Assembly (NCBI GenBank): GCA_027575805.1
Contig: JANBPU010000099.1
Location: forward strand, 1-60,044
Length of the DNA: 60,044 nucleotides
Direction of reading: 5' to 3'
From: Mycoemilia scoparia
Lineage: Eukaryota; Kickxellomycota; Kickxellomycetes; Kickxellales; Kickxellaceae
The position numbers and the translations under genes are program-made. Position 1 is the stretch's first letter. Every line of letters starts with the position of its first letter. This document shows, piece by piece, positions 12,416 to 22,810 of the stretch. The notes under the pieces were generated by a model. That model ran no database searches. It was given only the letters and a program-made list of their open reading frames with translations, and was not told where the DNA came from.

Positions 12416-14023
12416 CTATTTAAGGGCCATGGGCAAACGCTGATCAGGTGGTGGCATGACGGCTCTAATATCGTCTGGAGTAGGTCTCTGGGCAACATGA
12501 GGAGGAACCAAAGAATCGACTAGGTCAGGATTAGAAATGAACTCATTTGGCGAAAAGTCGAATAACTCTGGAAGTGGTTCTCCCGAAGGCAGCCTCGTAT
12601 TTGGATCTCTGAGCTCGTCAAAGAATCCGTGACACATTGCTTCGAGTGCCCGCAAACGATTAGATGGAGTGTAATCCAATAGTCTATAAAGTAAGTCAAT
12701 TCCTTGAGATGAAACACGGTTACGGAATATCTCGCTAAATGGATGCGGCTTTATCTGTGGGAACCGGTGGTCCATATAGCTGGGGTTCATTGTCCTGATT
12801 TGTTCGCGAGTAGGCGTTCCTAGAATCTTGATGATCTCGACTAGCTGATCAATACCCGATTCTCCAGGGAACAGCGGTAGACCAAGAATCAGCTCGGCCA
12901 TCACACAACCGGCTGACCAGATATCAATTCTTCCGGTATAGTTTGTGGCGCCAAAGATAAGTTCGGGAGCACGGTAATAGCGCGAGCAGATATAGGACAC
13001 GTTGGGCTCCCCTGCAATAAGCTCCTTTGCACTGCCAAAGTCACAAAGCTTTAAAACACCAGTGGACTGGTCAACAAGCAAGTTTTGGGGTTTAATATCA
13101 CGATGGCAGATTCCCATGATATGGATACAGTTGAGTGACCTAAGCAGCTGATACATATAAAGTTTAACATATATCTCTGGAACTATCCTCTTGGCCTTAT
13201 TGAAATGCCGTGTGACGCGGTAAATGGTTTCTGGAATGTACTCGAGCACAAGGTTAAGATATACGTCATCCTGCAAACACAAAGCAAAAATAACAGAATG
13301 GCTTAATATGGACTCTGTATAGAAAACATGTACAAAGAGGATGCCAGTTTATGTCCTATTACCTTATCTTGTGAGTAGAAATAATATTTTAGAGCAACAA
13401 TGTTTCTGTGGATAACTCTGCGCATAACAGCAAGCTCGCGATTCTATACAGACATACGCATAAATACAATATACAAAGCATTAGCATACAACAGATAATA
13501 CCAATTACCATATAGACAGATTTCATACATCATAATATATTACATGACAGCATTCCCAAACAACAGCCATATACGTGTATAGACAGACACCACACCACGG
13601 CTTAGCATTTAAGCATCTGTTACATATAATATATTAGAAGGGAAGGTGGAGAGAGATAACATCATCATCATCATACCTTGAATCTCTTATCTTGAAGAAC
13701 CTTCTTTATAGCTACTTGCTGAACAGGTCCAGGATTGGAAGGACATTGCAAATCGGCCTGGAAAACTACACCAAAGGACCCGTTACCAATGACTCTGCAG
13801 TTTGTGTACTCGATATCGACCTCAGCTCCATTCTTGGGCTCATTTGCCCGAACCTTGTTAATTTTACGAGGATCGAGATCGCCTGTATTACGTGTTTGAA
13901 ATTTGAATAAGAATTATACAAGGTAAAACGATGGTAAATTTATGTATAAATTCATGTTCAACTATTATCAGAAGTATACAAGAAGTGTGATTGGCACTTA
14001 CCAAGCATTTTAGAACCGTTCAT
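12416..14023 (-). CDS. Glycogen synthase kinase 3 (GSK-3/shaggy/Rim11-type), four exons
   Basis: 387-aa Ser/Thr kinase. Exons (transcript order): 14023-14002 (MNGSKMLG), 13882-13677, 13443-13363 and 13270-12416; all three introns are GT-AG and phases agree. The Gly loop is GNGSFGVVF with Lys in VAIKK. The catalytic loop is [12 protein letters not shown], the metal-binding motif DFGSAK. The activation loop [20 protein letters not shown] keeps the family's activating Tyr and the Arg residues that bind primed substrates. The N-terminus is short and lacks the Ser9/Ser21 inhibitory motif of animal GSK-3, so that mode of inhibition is unlikely. Fungal members act in stress, meiosis and glycogen signalling. 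The C-terminal extension after the kinase fold is about 60 aa. Confidence 0.97.
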
Positions 14024-15255
14024 CTTTGATTATAAATGCAAAAATGGAGGAGAGGTAGAGAGATAAAGTAAAGCAAAGGGTAGGCTGCTAATAATGATAA
14101 CAATAATAAATATTAATCGGTTGTGATTAGGCAAGATGGAAACAAATTGTAAATTGTTAAGAGCAATCGAAATACGAGGAAGAGAAAGAAGAGGGAAAAT
14201 GGCGTGTGACGGGTGATTGGTGGGTCTGGACTTGAGTTTACGAATTTGGAAAATGAGCAACAAGCAAATTAGGGGGCAGGACCAGTGTGACTGTGTAAGC
14301 AGAAAAATGGGTAATGATTGAGACTAATCTTGAGGCGATTAAAAACTAGGACTATGCTATAATAAAGTATAGGTCATTTAGGGGGGATTTATTATAAAAA
14401 GGGAGTGACTATGAGGAGATAGGGTAGTGCTTTTGTGGTTCCGGAGAATAGAATTTCTGTATGTATGTGTAGGTAAGTAGCTTAGAGTCAGGCGTCTTCT
14501 GTGACTAAGTGTGTGTATGAGCGAAGATTTATATACTAATACACACAGACGTACTGTATTATCAGCACGCCATATCAGAAGATAGCAATAGTAGTAGCAA
14601 CAGCCAAGTATAGTGAGGAGAGTTACAGGCAGATAGGAAATAACATCAAAGTCTCCAGTGGGAAAAGGAACAGCTGGTAGTGGCAGGAATACAGGACAGG
14701 ACAGGACGGGACGGAAGGAAAATTATTGCTTACCTAGAATAGAATATAGTATGTATGTGTATTAATTGCAGATATACCAAGATAGACACTTGCAACTAAA
14801 AGCAAAACGTTAAACCAAAAAACCAGAGTAGCCTTAAAGGTTAGAGAGGAAAGAAGAGGAGAGGGTAACAGTATTGTCCACAACTTAAGGTTGGGAGAAC
14901 TTGGTGATAATTCAAAACACAAAGATTGGCGATAAAGAAAAGATGCAGCAATCAAAGGATTGTCAGAATAGCGCGTGTTGTAATGAATGGTTGTGTGTAT
15001 GTATTTGAAGAATAGGGAGAGGCAAGAGAGAGTCAGAAAAAAGGTTCTGGTGTTTTATAAATTGAAATAATGATATATGTGAAAAAGGATAAATAGGACT
15101 TTTATCGAAGCGCGGTCTGCTTTTATATTTTCCAAAGGTGGCTACATATATATATATATACCTTTAATTTCGGTATTAACAATGTGGATATCCAGGACTC
15201 AGCAAGTCAATCTCTGCGGTTGTTTTATTATAAAACTAGAGAAAAATAAGAGACG

Positions 15256-15273
15256 AGAGAGAGAGAGAGAGAG
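15256..15273. repeat. (GA)n microsatellite
   Basis: Nine GA units inside the GSK-3/arginase spacer. Confidence 0.85.
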
Positions 15274-16308
15274 TTACAGAGAAGAGACACAGGTCGAATG
15301 GTCAGGCTAGCTCTCACGCACCAGTCCACAGCTGCAAATGACATGGCCTCACGGCCTACTATCACCACCACTAACAGAGAGAGCCAAGAGAAGGGCCTTA
15401 GGCTGACATATACGTACACGTATAAGCACAATACGTTTGCCCCCTTTAGAACTCAATTATACCAAGTTGAAAGCCAGACTTTTGGTTGGGGTCACCACAT
15501 CAATCCATTGCACTCGACTCCCCTATACAAACTATAAAGGTGATGATGATGAATACAGGCTGGGGTGGTGGTGGTCATGGCTTCGCTCATCCTCTCTATC
15601 GCTACAGTCTGGCTAACGACTAATATGAATGGAGGATGGGCCGGATGACCTCTCGCGCGCCCCAATTCTCAAAAATCACTGGGGGTCCACCAGAAAGTCA
15701 GTATATATAATGCTATTATGCATGTAAGTACACTCCGCCAGCTCTCTCTCAAACAGAAAGCCCTGCGTTTTCACTGTGATCCCCAAAAAACGTGACCCTC
15801 AGGTGGTCTCAAACAAAGCCCAAAGCCTTGTCTTTAAAGCCAGAGGCCATGTATCTGAGTGTGCGCTGGTGGTGCCCCCAAGTAGCCATTCTGCTGCAAC
15901 CATCCTTCTGCACACACGTACGCACAGCCAGCGACCCCTTTCTTCTATCTATAGCCGTGATCTCTCGTCACGTGATGAGCAATGGTGCTCACTCCTTGGT
16001 GGTATTGGCCACATTCCCGCCTATATACGCCCTTGACTGAGTAAACTATGGCATAGAACAAGAGTGTTATCATGCACCATAGAGAATATAAGATCACGAT
16101 GGCGGTCTAGCCCTATTTCTGGACATATATACATGTGTAGGGGTTAGAAGACGATGCTTTGAGCATTGTGTATATGTAAAAAATATACCAATTTCTACAT
16201 GCTTGGAAGCATGCTAGCACAGAGCCTGCAAAGATAGCAAAGGTAGGTATGTCTTGTGTCTGAAGAGTAATAAGTACCAACGCAGTGTTTATGGATCGGA
16301 CATAGTAT

Positions 16309-16329
16309 GGTGGTGGTGGTGGTGGTGGT
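16309..16329. repeat. (TGG)n microsatellite
   Basis: Seven TGG/GGT units; the poly-Trp frames predicted across it are artefacts. Confidence 0.85.
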
Positions 16330-18403
16330 TCCTTCGCTACTACTACTACAATCGCCATTATTCCAGCATAGGTAGCGGCATGATCGAACGCCGTGCCCGA
16401 GATCAGCCCAGTGACTTAAAGCAGTGGATCACGTTACCTGGACCATTTCTCAATGAGCAAGTAACTCTCATGGTTTCTTTTGAATGCTTGGTCAAAACCA
16501 ACCTATTAACGCAGCAGCATTAATAGTCCTATTATCAGCCTCATTTTAGGCAAGCACACTTCGGCCCAATACAGCAAAGCAATCTGCGAGTTAAAAGGGA
16601 GAAAAATATTCATCGTTTGTTTCTTCACATACAAGAACCAAGGGTTTTTTTGGATCGTGTATAAGTGTGTATAAAGGCAAGATGAATATAGTAAGGGAAT
16701 CCATGGTATGCCATGACTGGTGATTTTACTTTGTCACCTGACACCTAATTAATAGACAGTGACTGTGGATAGGTGATACGTCGTGCTTAAGGACACTCTT
16801 TCGCTAATGGAAACACTGGCTGCTCTCCATAGTATATACGAGCGACATTGCCATCCAGTACAACTTAAATAAGGGCCAGTTGGTAGCAAGATTGACATTT
16901 CTGTTCTAGAACTAGCTGAGAGCGAGTGTGTAAGCACAAACCAGTCCCAGCCATAGCATCTGTGATCAGCAAAGGCAACAGTGGTGAACTTTTGGGTATA
17001 GTTAGTAGATGGCTGATGAGGCGAGCCAGATATGTGGGATACTGTGAGTGACCGAGCCCCTACAGCGAAAAAAGGTACGATATGTATATAAAGACAAGCG
17101 ATAGATAGAGACAGAGAGGAACTGTTTATAGCTAAAAAACCAAAGAGGAAGGGTGGCTTTTTTGTAAACAGGGAAGAAGAATCAGATACTAACAGAGGTA
17201 AGATGGTGAGGGAAATAAGCATTGATGCTTGTTATCAAGGCGATCTAGGACAAACCATATCAATTCAGATACAATAGCAACGACGACACAATCAATGTTA
17301 GTTGCAAGAAATACCCAAGACCTAAATTTCAATCAGAAGATGTGGTGGTGGCGAAAGAGATGATTGTCCATGGCTTGCGCCAGAAAGTTTATATCGAAAA
17401 CACATAATTTTCCGCGATAGCGTTGCGTGGCATATTTTGATAGCCCCAATGCACACACAAACAAACATAGAAGCCAAGGGGATAATGAGGTGTGGCTGTC
17501 TAATCGCGCGGGGGTTCAGCTATGATGTTTGTGTTTCAAATGCATTATCAGGCTCCATCAAGAGATGTTTTCCATCTTTATCTTCGTTATCATCATCATC
17601 ACGCCTTTGTGCCCGGCAAGCCTTACTCCCAGCCCCTGCCATTCCCTATATTTCCACGGTCTGAACCATGGCTCGCCTGCTTCAGGCACACAAAGTGTCT
17701 TGTGTGTAACATGATTTCCAGACTATAGCCAGGGATGAACCGGTATGGGAATTGAAGCAGAATGATGTATTATGTGCTGATATAAGACAAAGTCAAGTGT
17801 GTCTCCTGCTCCTCGCTCTCATACATTTACATTCAGCATCAATTTAAACACAACATGTGGATGCTCTGCGCTGCCTACTTTATGCAGGTGGCCGCTATAA
17901 AGCTATATGTCTATGTGCACGAATGTTACCCCGAGATTTTTGGAAAACCTTGCTGCCACGCCCCACCACAGCACATCCTAGACTCGCCGCTGGTATGCTG
18001 GTTAATTCACAGCGATGCATTAGGGATTGCTGACATTTACTTCATTGCCAAGGTGTTGTCCTCGGCTATGGTAAAGAAAGGGGCATAGAAGGTATTTTTT
18101 GGAGTCAAATAGCTGGCCATATTGCATACCTGGTACTGTAGCGACAGCAACTACCAGTGCTATTACTAATGCTATGGCGATGAACAAAGGTTCAGGGACA
18201 TTAAATTCCCACGCTTGTCTATCTGATTTGCTGAAATTTGAAGATCGCAATATTTCGGTGCTGCCAATTACTTATTAGCCTGGAAGCTCATCCCATTTAA
18301 ACTGTCCGTAAACAGAGAGGGATAGTCGCCACATACAAGGCCATTGTGCCTACCTACCAGCGACCAGTATTGTGTTGTTCTCAGTCTGTCTTACAACCAA
18401 GAC

Positions 18404-18407
<4 letters not shown>

Positions 18408-18437
<30 letters not shown>
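18408..18437. repeat. (GA)n microsatellite
   Basis: About 15 uninterrupted GA units, the longest dinucleotide GA run in the window, some 540 bp upstream of arginase. Confidence 0.9.
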
Positions 18438-18440
<3 letters not shown>

Positions 18441-18881
18441 CAGGCTACTACTTCTGGTATAATACTACTGAGGAAAAGAGCAACACCAATGCTATTAACT
18501 ACTGTCATGCTACCCACTCTCTCTTTTCTTTCTTTACCATGGTGGCAATGGTAGTGGTTCAAGATAAGATTCGGAGACAAATATTATCCTTCCGTGCTTT
18601 TCTAAAAGGCCATTGGCATACAGCATATTTTGAGTTTTAGCTGATACTGGTGTTAGCGCTGCTGCGTAGTTTGTGAAGTCCAAAAAGTATTTAAAGGACA
18701 TCACACGGCCTATTTCCCAAATTCATGATCCGGTAGATTCCATATATCTTTGTTGACTAGCTTTTCTCCATCTCTAAATAGCCTTGATACAAACACACGC
18801 ACTCAGTAGCTCTCCACTGCGTATCCATTCTGCGTCTCTCCTTTCTCTTGCTATTCATTTTAAACTTTCTCCGTGTACCAG

Positions 18882-18891
18882 TCTATATATA
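18882..18891 (+). promoter_or_regulatory. TATA-like box upstream of arginase
   Basis: TCTATATATA lies about 85 bp before the arginase ATG, followed by a pyrimidine-rich stretch and a CAACAACAATAACAACA leader directly before the start codon. Position and sequence fit a core promoter; this is inference. Confidence 0.35.
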
Positions 18892-18972
18892 TTCGCATAA
18901 TAGATCAGATACCTTACTTCTGTGTACTTTAGTCTTTCTATATCGTCTCCTACAACAACAACAATAACAACA

Positions 18973-20920
18973 ATGTCTCCTACTCTTCACAAACCACATG
19001 GCGATCCATCCTTCAAGAACAAATTTATCAGCGAGCCTCACACCGTCGGCGTTGTCACTGTTCCATTCAGCGGTGGCCAACCAAAGGGAGGCGTAGATGC
19101 CGGTCCAATCGAACTCCTCCGTTTTGGTATCCTCGACCAGATAAAGGGCCTTGGATACAAGGTCGATTTCAGTGATGGTGTTGACCAATACAGCTCTTTG
19201 AAGCCCAAATCAGACCCCGATGTTGGCAAGATGAAGAAGCCCAGATTCGTTAGTAGTGCCTGCGAAAAGGTCAAGGGCCAGGTTGAAGGCCATTGCAAGC
19301 AGGGTAGTCTGGCCTTGACTTTGGGTGGCGATCACTCTATTGCCATGGGCACCATTTCTGGGTCGGCAGCAAAGTATGGCGATCAGCTGCGTGTTATTTG
19401 GGTTGATGCTCATGCGGTAAGTTTTCTACGCACTATTTATCCACACACCCAATTCCTCCTCTTTATACATGCCCTTCCCCTTTGTATATCTTGGGCGCCT
19501 TTACCGCCATAAATTCATTTTCGATTTATTTGTGTGGCAAGATCAAAGAAGTCAGGTGCCTCTTGGAAGATCATGCTTTTGATGCTGGGACTATAGCAGT
19601 ACCAGTTGTATTGTTATTCCGCTAGCGAATAGGCGGGTGGGTGAGTCGATGAGTCAATGCGTTCATTAGTGGTGCCGCCACCGACCAATTTCTTACCATC
19701 ATTCTTGTGATAAAGCATCTTAAATTTGGCTCAACCTTATCGCATCTCTACCCAGCCGTTGCAACAACTCCATCCCCAATATCGGTAATAATGGCCACCC
19801 TGCTTGTCGTCAGCAATTCTGTTGACATTGGTGGCTGCATTGTGAGACAGTCAATGACTGGCTATAGTTTTATAAACTCGTACTTAATTGCATACCCGTG
19901 TGTGTGTGTTGCTGGTTGGTCATACTTTTCTTGTCATGTGTTGGTGATGTCTATTCATTAAATTTTCTGCGGCGGGCAACAGCTCCACCGGCTTATCTTC
20001 ATTATCACAAGTACTGGATCATTGAAAGGACAAGAAAGCATATCGTGGTGGAGGCGTGACTCGTGTACTGACTCATTCACTAACGCATTCTGGCTCGCTC
20101 GATCGTTCGCTGTAGCATTGTTGTTTGACTCTGACGAGCCAATGGTGTTTGTGTGGTGTATATGGAACAGCGTCCACATAGATCTCCCTCTGCTTCACAT
20201 ACCCTTTATTTATTGTCTCTTCCAAGCACCTCTATAAAAACATTACTGTCAGGCTAGGGGTGGCCTGTGCGTAACTGTGTCTGCTTAGCCACTGACAGAT
20301 TATTCACACAGTTGTCCTTTTTGGAAATTCATATTACCACATGCATCCATTTTTACTTACAACAAAACATGTTTCTAAATCTGTAGGATATCAACACACC
20401 AGAATCAACCGAAAGTGGAAATCTCCACGGCTGCCCTCTATCATTCATCACGGGTATTGCCAAGAACGTAGCCCCATTTGAATGGCTCACCCCATGCCTC
20501 AAGCCCGAGCACCTCGTATACATTGGTCTCCGTGATGTGGATGCTGGTGAAAAGAAAATCCTCAGAGAGCATGGAATCCGTGCCTACTCCATGCACGAAG
20601 TTGACAAGTACGGAATTTCCAAGGTTGTTGAAATGGCTCTTGAGTATTTGTCTCCAAGCAATGACAACCCAATCCACTTGAGCTTTGATGTTGATGCTCT
20701 TGATCCATCTGTTGCTCCTTCTACTGGTACTCCGGTTCGTGGTGGTTTGACTTTCCGTGAAGGTCACTATATCTGTGAGGCCATTCATGAGACTGGCTGC
20801 TTGGTTGCTATGGATCTCGTTGAAGTTAATCCACTCTTGGGCGACCAGACTAACCTTTACCAAACTGTAACTGTTGGTTGTTCGTTGGTTAGGTGTGCTT
20901 TGGGCGAAACTCTTCTTTGA
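18973..20920 (+). CDS. Arginase, two exons
   Basis: 325-aa arginase, which hydrolyses arginine to ornithine and urea. Exon 1 is 18973-19416 and exon 2 is 20387-20920, both in phase 0. The start is the ATG of MSPTLHK after the CAA-rich leader; the frame is open further upstream but includes leader sequence. Manganese ligands are present: GGDHS near residue 120, DAHAD at about 144-148 continuing INTP, and SFDVDALDPS near 246. SGNLHG and GGLTFREGHYI are also family signatures. The intron (GTAAGT...TAG) falls inside the DAHAD motif, between DAHA and D, and is 970 nt, far longer than other introns here. No mitochondrial presequence or peroxisomal tail is obvious, so the enzyme is probably cytosolic. 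Confidence 0.97.
19417..20386 (+). other. Unusually long arginase intron
   Basis: The 970-nt GT-AG intron has no long conserved ORF and no MITE terminal repeats. It carries two Gcn4/AP-1-type heptamers (TGAGTCA at 19650-19656 and TGACTCA at 20069-20075). Confidence 0.85.
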
Positions 20921-21094
20921 ATATAACAAATTGAGGTAGGGGTTAGTATTGAGGCTTATTTTTTCAAGGGTAGATTATTTTCTTTTTTGGTCGTTATTTT
21001 TAGTATTCAATCGATTTCTATACCATGGAAATTCATAAATTTGATGTAGAGCTGTTAGCGTGCATTTTGAGTATTAACTAATGATGCCAAATAA

Positions 21095-21217
21095 ATATGG
21101 ATCATAGCCTTTTAAGAGTGAATTTTGATGGCCAAAGGTTATAGGGGCAATCCCAGCCAAATGGATGTCCAGTTTTACTAGTAAACATTCACCCTTCAAA
21201 AATAATTGCTCATATCC
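21095..21217. mobile_element. MITE-like element, copy 2
   Basis: About 120 bp. The left end reads TATGGATCATAGCCTTTTAA, the right end ACCCTTCAAAAATAATTGCT then CATA. The core at 21139-21167 (TTATAGGGGCAATCCCAGCC then AAATGGATG) matches copy 4 at 37569-37596 in reverse with one indel. The right part, with TACTAGTAAA...CCCTTCAAAAATA, matches copies 1 and 3. CCAAATAA occurs directly on both flanks and may be a target duplication. It sits between arginase and the 5S rRNA gene. Confidence 0.65.
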
Positions 21218-21248
21218 AAATAAGATCAACATTTATTTTTCCGATTCG

Positions 21249-21366
21249 AATTGCAACCATACAAACGAGAAAATGTCGGTTCCCGTCCGATCACCGTAAC
21301 CAAGCTCGTTATGGCCAGGAGAGTACTGCTGTGGGGGACCAAGTGGGAACACCTGGTGTTGCAATT
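21249..21366 (+). rRNA. 5S ribosomal RNA (dispersed copy)
   Basis: 118 nt that fold as 5S rRNA. Helix I is a perfect 9-bp pairing (AATTGCAAC with GTTGCAATT). Helix II pairs AACGAG with CTCGTT. Helix III pairs CGG with CCG around the conserved loop TTCCCGTCCGATCA. Helix V pairs CCAGG with CCTGG, and the conserved GGGGGACCA lies in the helix IV region. The 3' end runs into a T-rich Pol III terminator. No other 5S copy is visible in the window, so it is dispersed, not in a tandem array. The ends are set from the terminal helix and could shift by one or two bases. Confidence 0.9.
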
Positions 21367-21374
21367 TTCTTTTT
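21365..21374 (+). terminator. Pol III terminator of 5S rRNA
   Basis: TTTTCTTTTT immediately after the closing helix of the 5S rRNA. Confidence 0.75.
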
Positions 21375-21701
21375 GATTTATTTTAGCCAGGTTTATTATC
21401 ATTCCTTTCTAAACTACATGATCGTGATGATTATTAAACAAAAGATTGACACATGTTCAAAAATAACTTAATGTCGAATGTATGGTGGATAGAAATGAGC
21501 CACATATTTTGAGCCAATTCTCCATATGTAGCACCTAGGAACTCATTTTTGTCAAAGCCATTGTTAAATCTGATCGTATAATCAGTTTATCCCATATCTT
21601 ATTCAGTTGTGTTTTAAAATTACAAAAGTGATGGCTCATTTATTTTTGCCTATAATAGAAAACATACATTCTTTGTTTGCTTTTAAACTTGTACAATATT
21701 A

Positions 21702-22257
21702 ATGATGTCTAATGAAAAGAATAATGCTACTAATGGTCCTCAGGGTCAAAAAGAAGACCAAATGGTTATGATATTGAGTGGAGATGGATTCGAGTTTATT
21801 ATTGAAAAGGATATTGCAGTAATGGCAGGTACACTTAAAAATATGTTGCAAATAACCGGAGGTGAGCATCATAAATACTAATCCTGAATACATATCATAT
21901 TTCTTTATTTATTGTTTATCCGGAGAAAAATATAATCTGGATACTATTTTGGTATTTTTTCATTTAGACGTATTTGTCGAATCTAACCAACAAGTGATTC
22001 ATCTTGAAGAAATAAGGCAGGTCACCATATACACTATCGTTTATTTGTATACATTATTACTGCAACAATAATTGCCACCAACACGAATTGCTGATTATAA
22101 TAATGATAGTGGCGAAGTATTAGAAAAAGTTATCCAGTACCTGATCTACAAGTATCGGTTTAGTGATAAAACAAACCAAATTGAAGTTCCCGAGTTCCCA
22201 ATTGAACCTGAAATTACTCTTGATCTGATGATGGCTGCAGACTATCTTGATTGCTAG
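21702..22257 (+). CDS. ELC1: Elongin C (Elc1), three exons, one GC-AG intron
   Basis: 118-aa BTB/POZ-fold adaptor that joins BC-box proteins to cullin ubiquitin ligases and to the elongin transcription complex. Exons are 21702-21861, 21968-22016 and 22110-22257. Intron 1 is GT-AG. Intron 2 (22017-22109) has donor AG/GCAGGT and acceptor GATAG. Only the GC donor keeps the frame and gives LEEISGEVLEKVIQYLIYKY, which aligns without gaps to animal elongin C (FREIPSHVLSKV...). The C-terminus PEFPIEPEITLDLMMAADYL then DC is nearly identical to known elongin C. Two ATGs in tandem (21702, 21705) make the first residue uncertain. The N-terminal 20 aa are Asn/Gln-rich. Confidence 0.93.
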
Positions 22258-22810
22258 ATTTATTATTGTTCAACTATTGTTTTTCATGGCTTTAATACAA
22301 ATAAAAAGTATTAAAGCACATTTGTGTAACCTTTATTATCATAAACATATCTAATACACTTTGGTAAAATTTCTATATGCTCAGATTTCACAACGATTTA
22401 GCAACTCTCCATCTAAAGGTAACAGACAGACACCCTAGTACATCCCCTTCAAATCAGTCCATAACCAGTCATACATTTTAGCTGGGCCTTGTCAGACTAT
22501 TGTCCGGTATCCAGGGTATTATTTCCGGTACACCTTCAAAGAAGACTCCTCTGTCATTTAGACAAATTGGTGGACCCTCAATAATTGCATAGCAAATAGC
22601 CTGTGTGATTTGACCAGCACCTGAGGAATCACTATTCCTATCTACCATACATTTGATCACAAGCGAAATTTTGCCAAATGTAGATAACAATCAATATCAT
22701 CGTCCCATAAATTTTGCCTATCATTTAAAATCTGAACACAAGCTACCAATTACAAAAAGTAATCAATCAATCAGCTTTAAATGCAATGATCGATTCCAAA
22801 TAAAGAAAAG
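22258..22810. other. Spacer, with a doubtful minus-strand ORF
   Basis: A 70-codon minus-strand frame at 22478-22690 (ending ...GVPEIIPWIPDNSLTRPS) is less simple in composition than the surroundings, but I recognise no family and found no splice partner. It might be an exon or a relic. The remainder is AT-rich and should hold the ELC1 3' end and the promoter of the mannosyltransferase gene. Confidence 0.3.

Larger units (their letters stand above)
14024..18972. other. Gene desert of about 5 kb
   Basis: Separates the divergent GSK-3 and arginase starts. No ORF has family features or credible splicing. Simple repeats are frequent: TA at about 15144-15160, GA at 15256-15273, TGG at 16309-16329, ATC at 17588-17602 and GA at 18408-18437. 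GSK-3 and arginase promoters must lie at its ends. Pyrimidine-rich stretches and scattered short ORFs are present, but nothing I could assign as RNA or protein. Confidence 0.55.

Noticed and set aside
21470..21545. Possible fifth MITE copy
   Set aside because: Shares only CATATG-like and TAGCAC strings with copy 3; it lacks the GAAGGG terminal motif.
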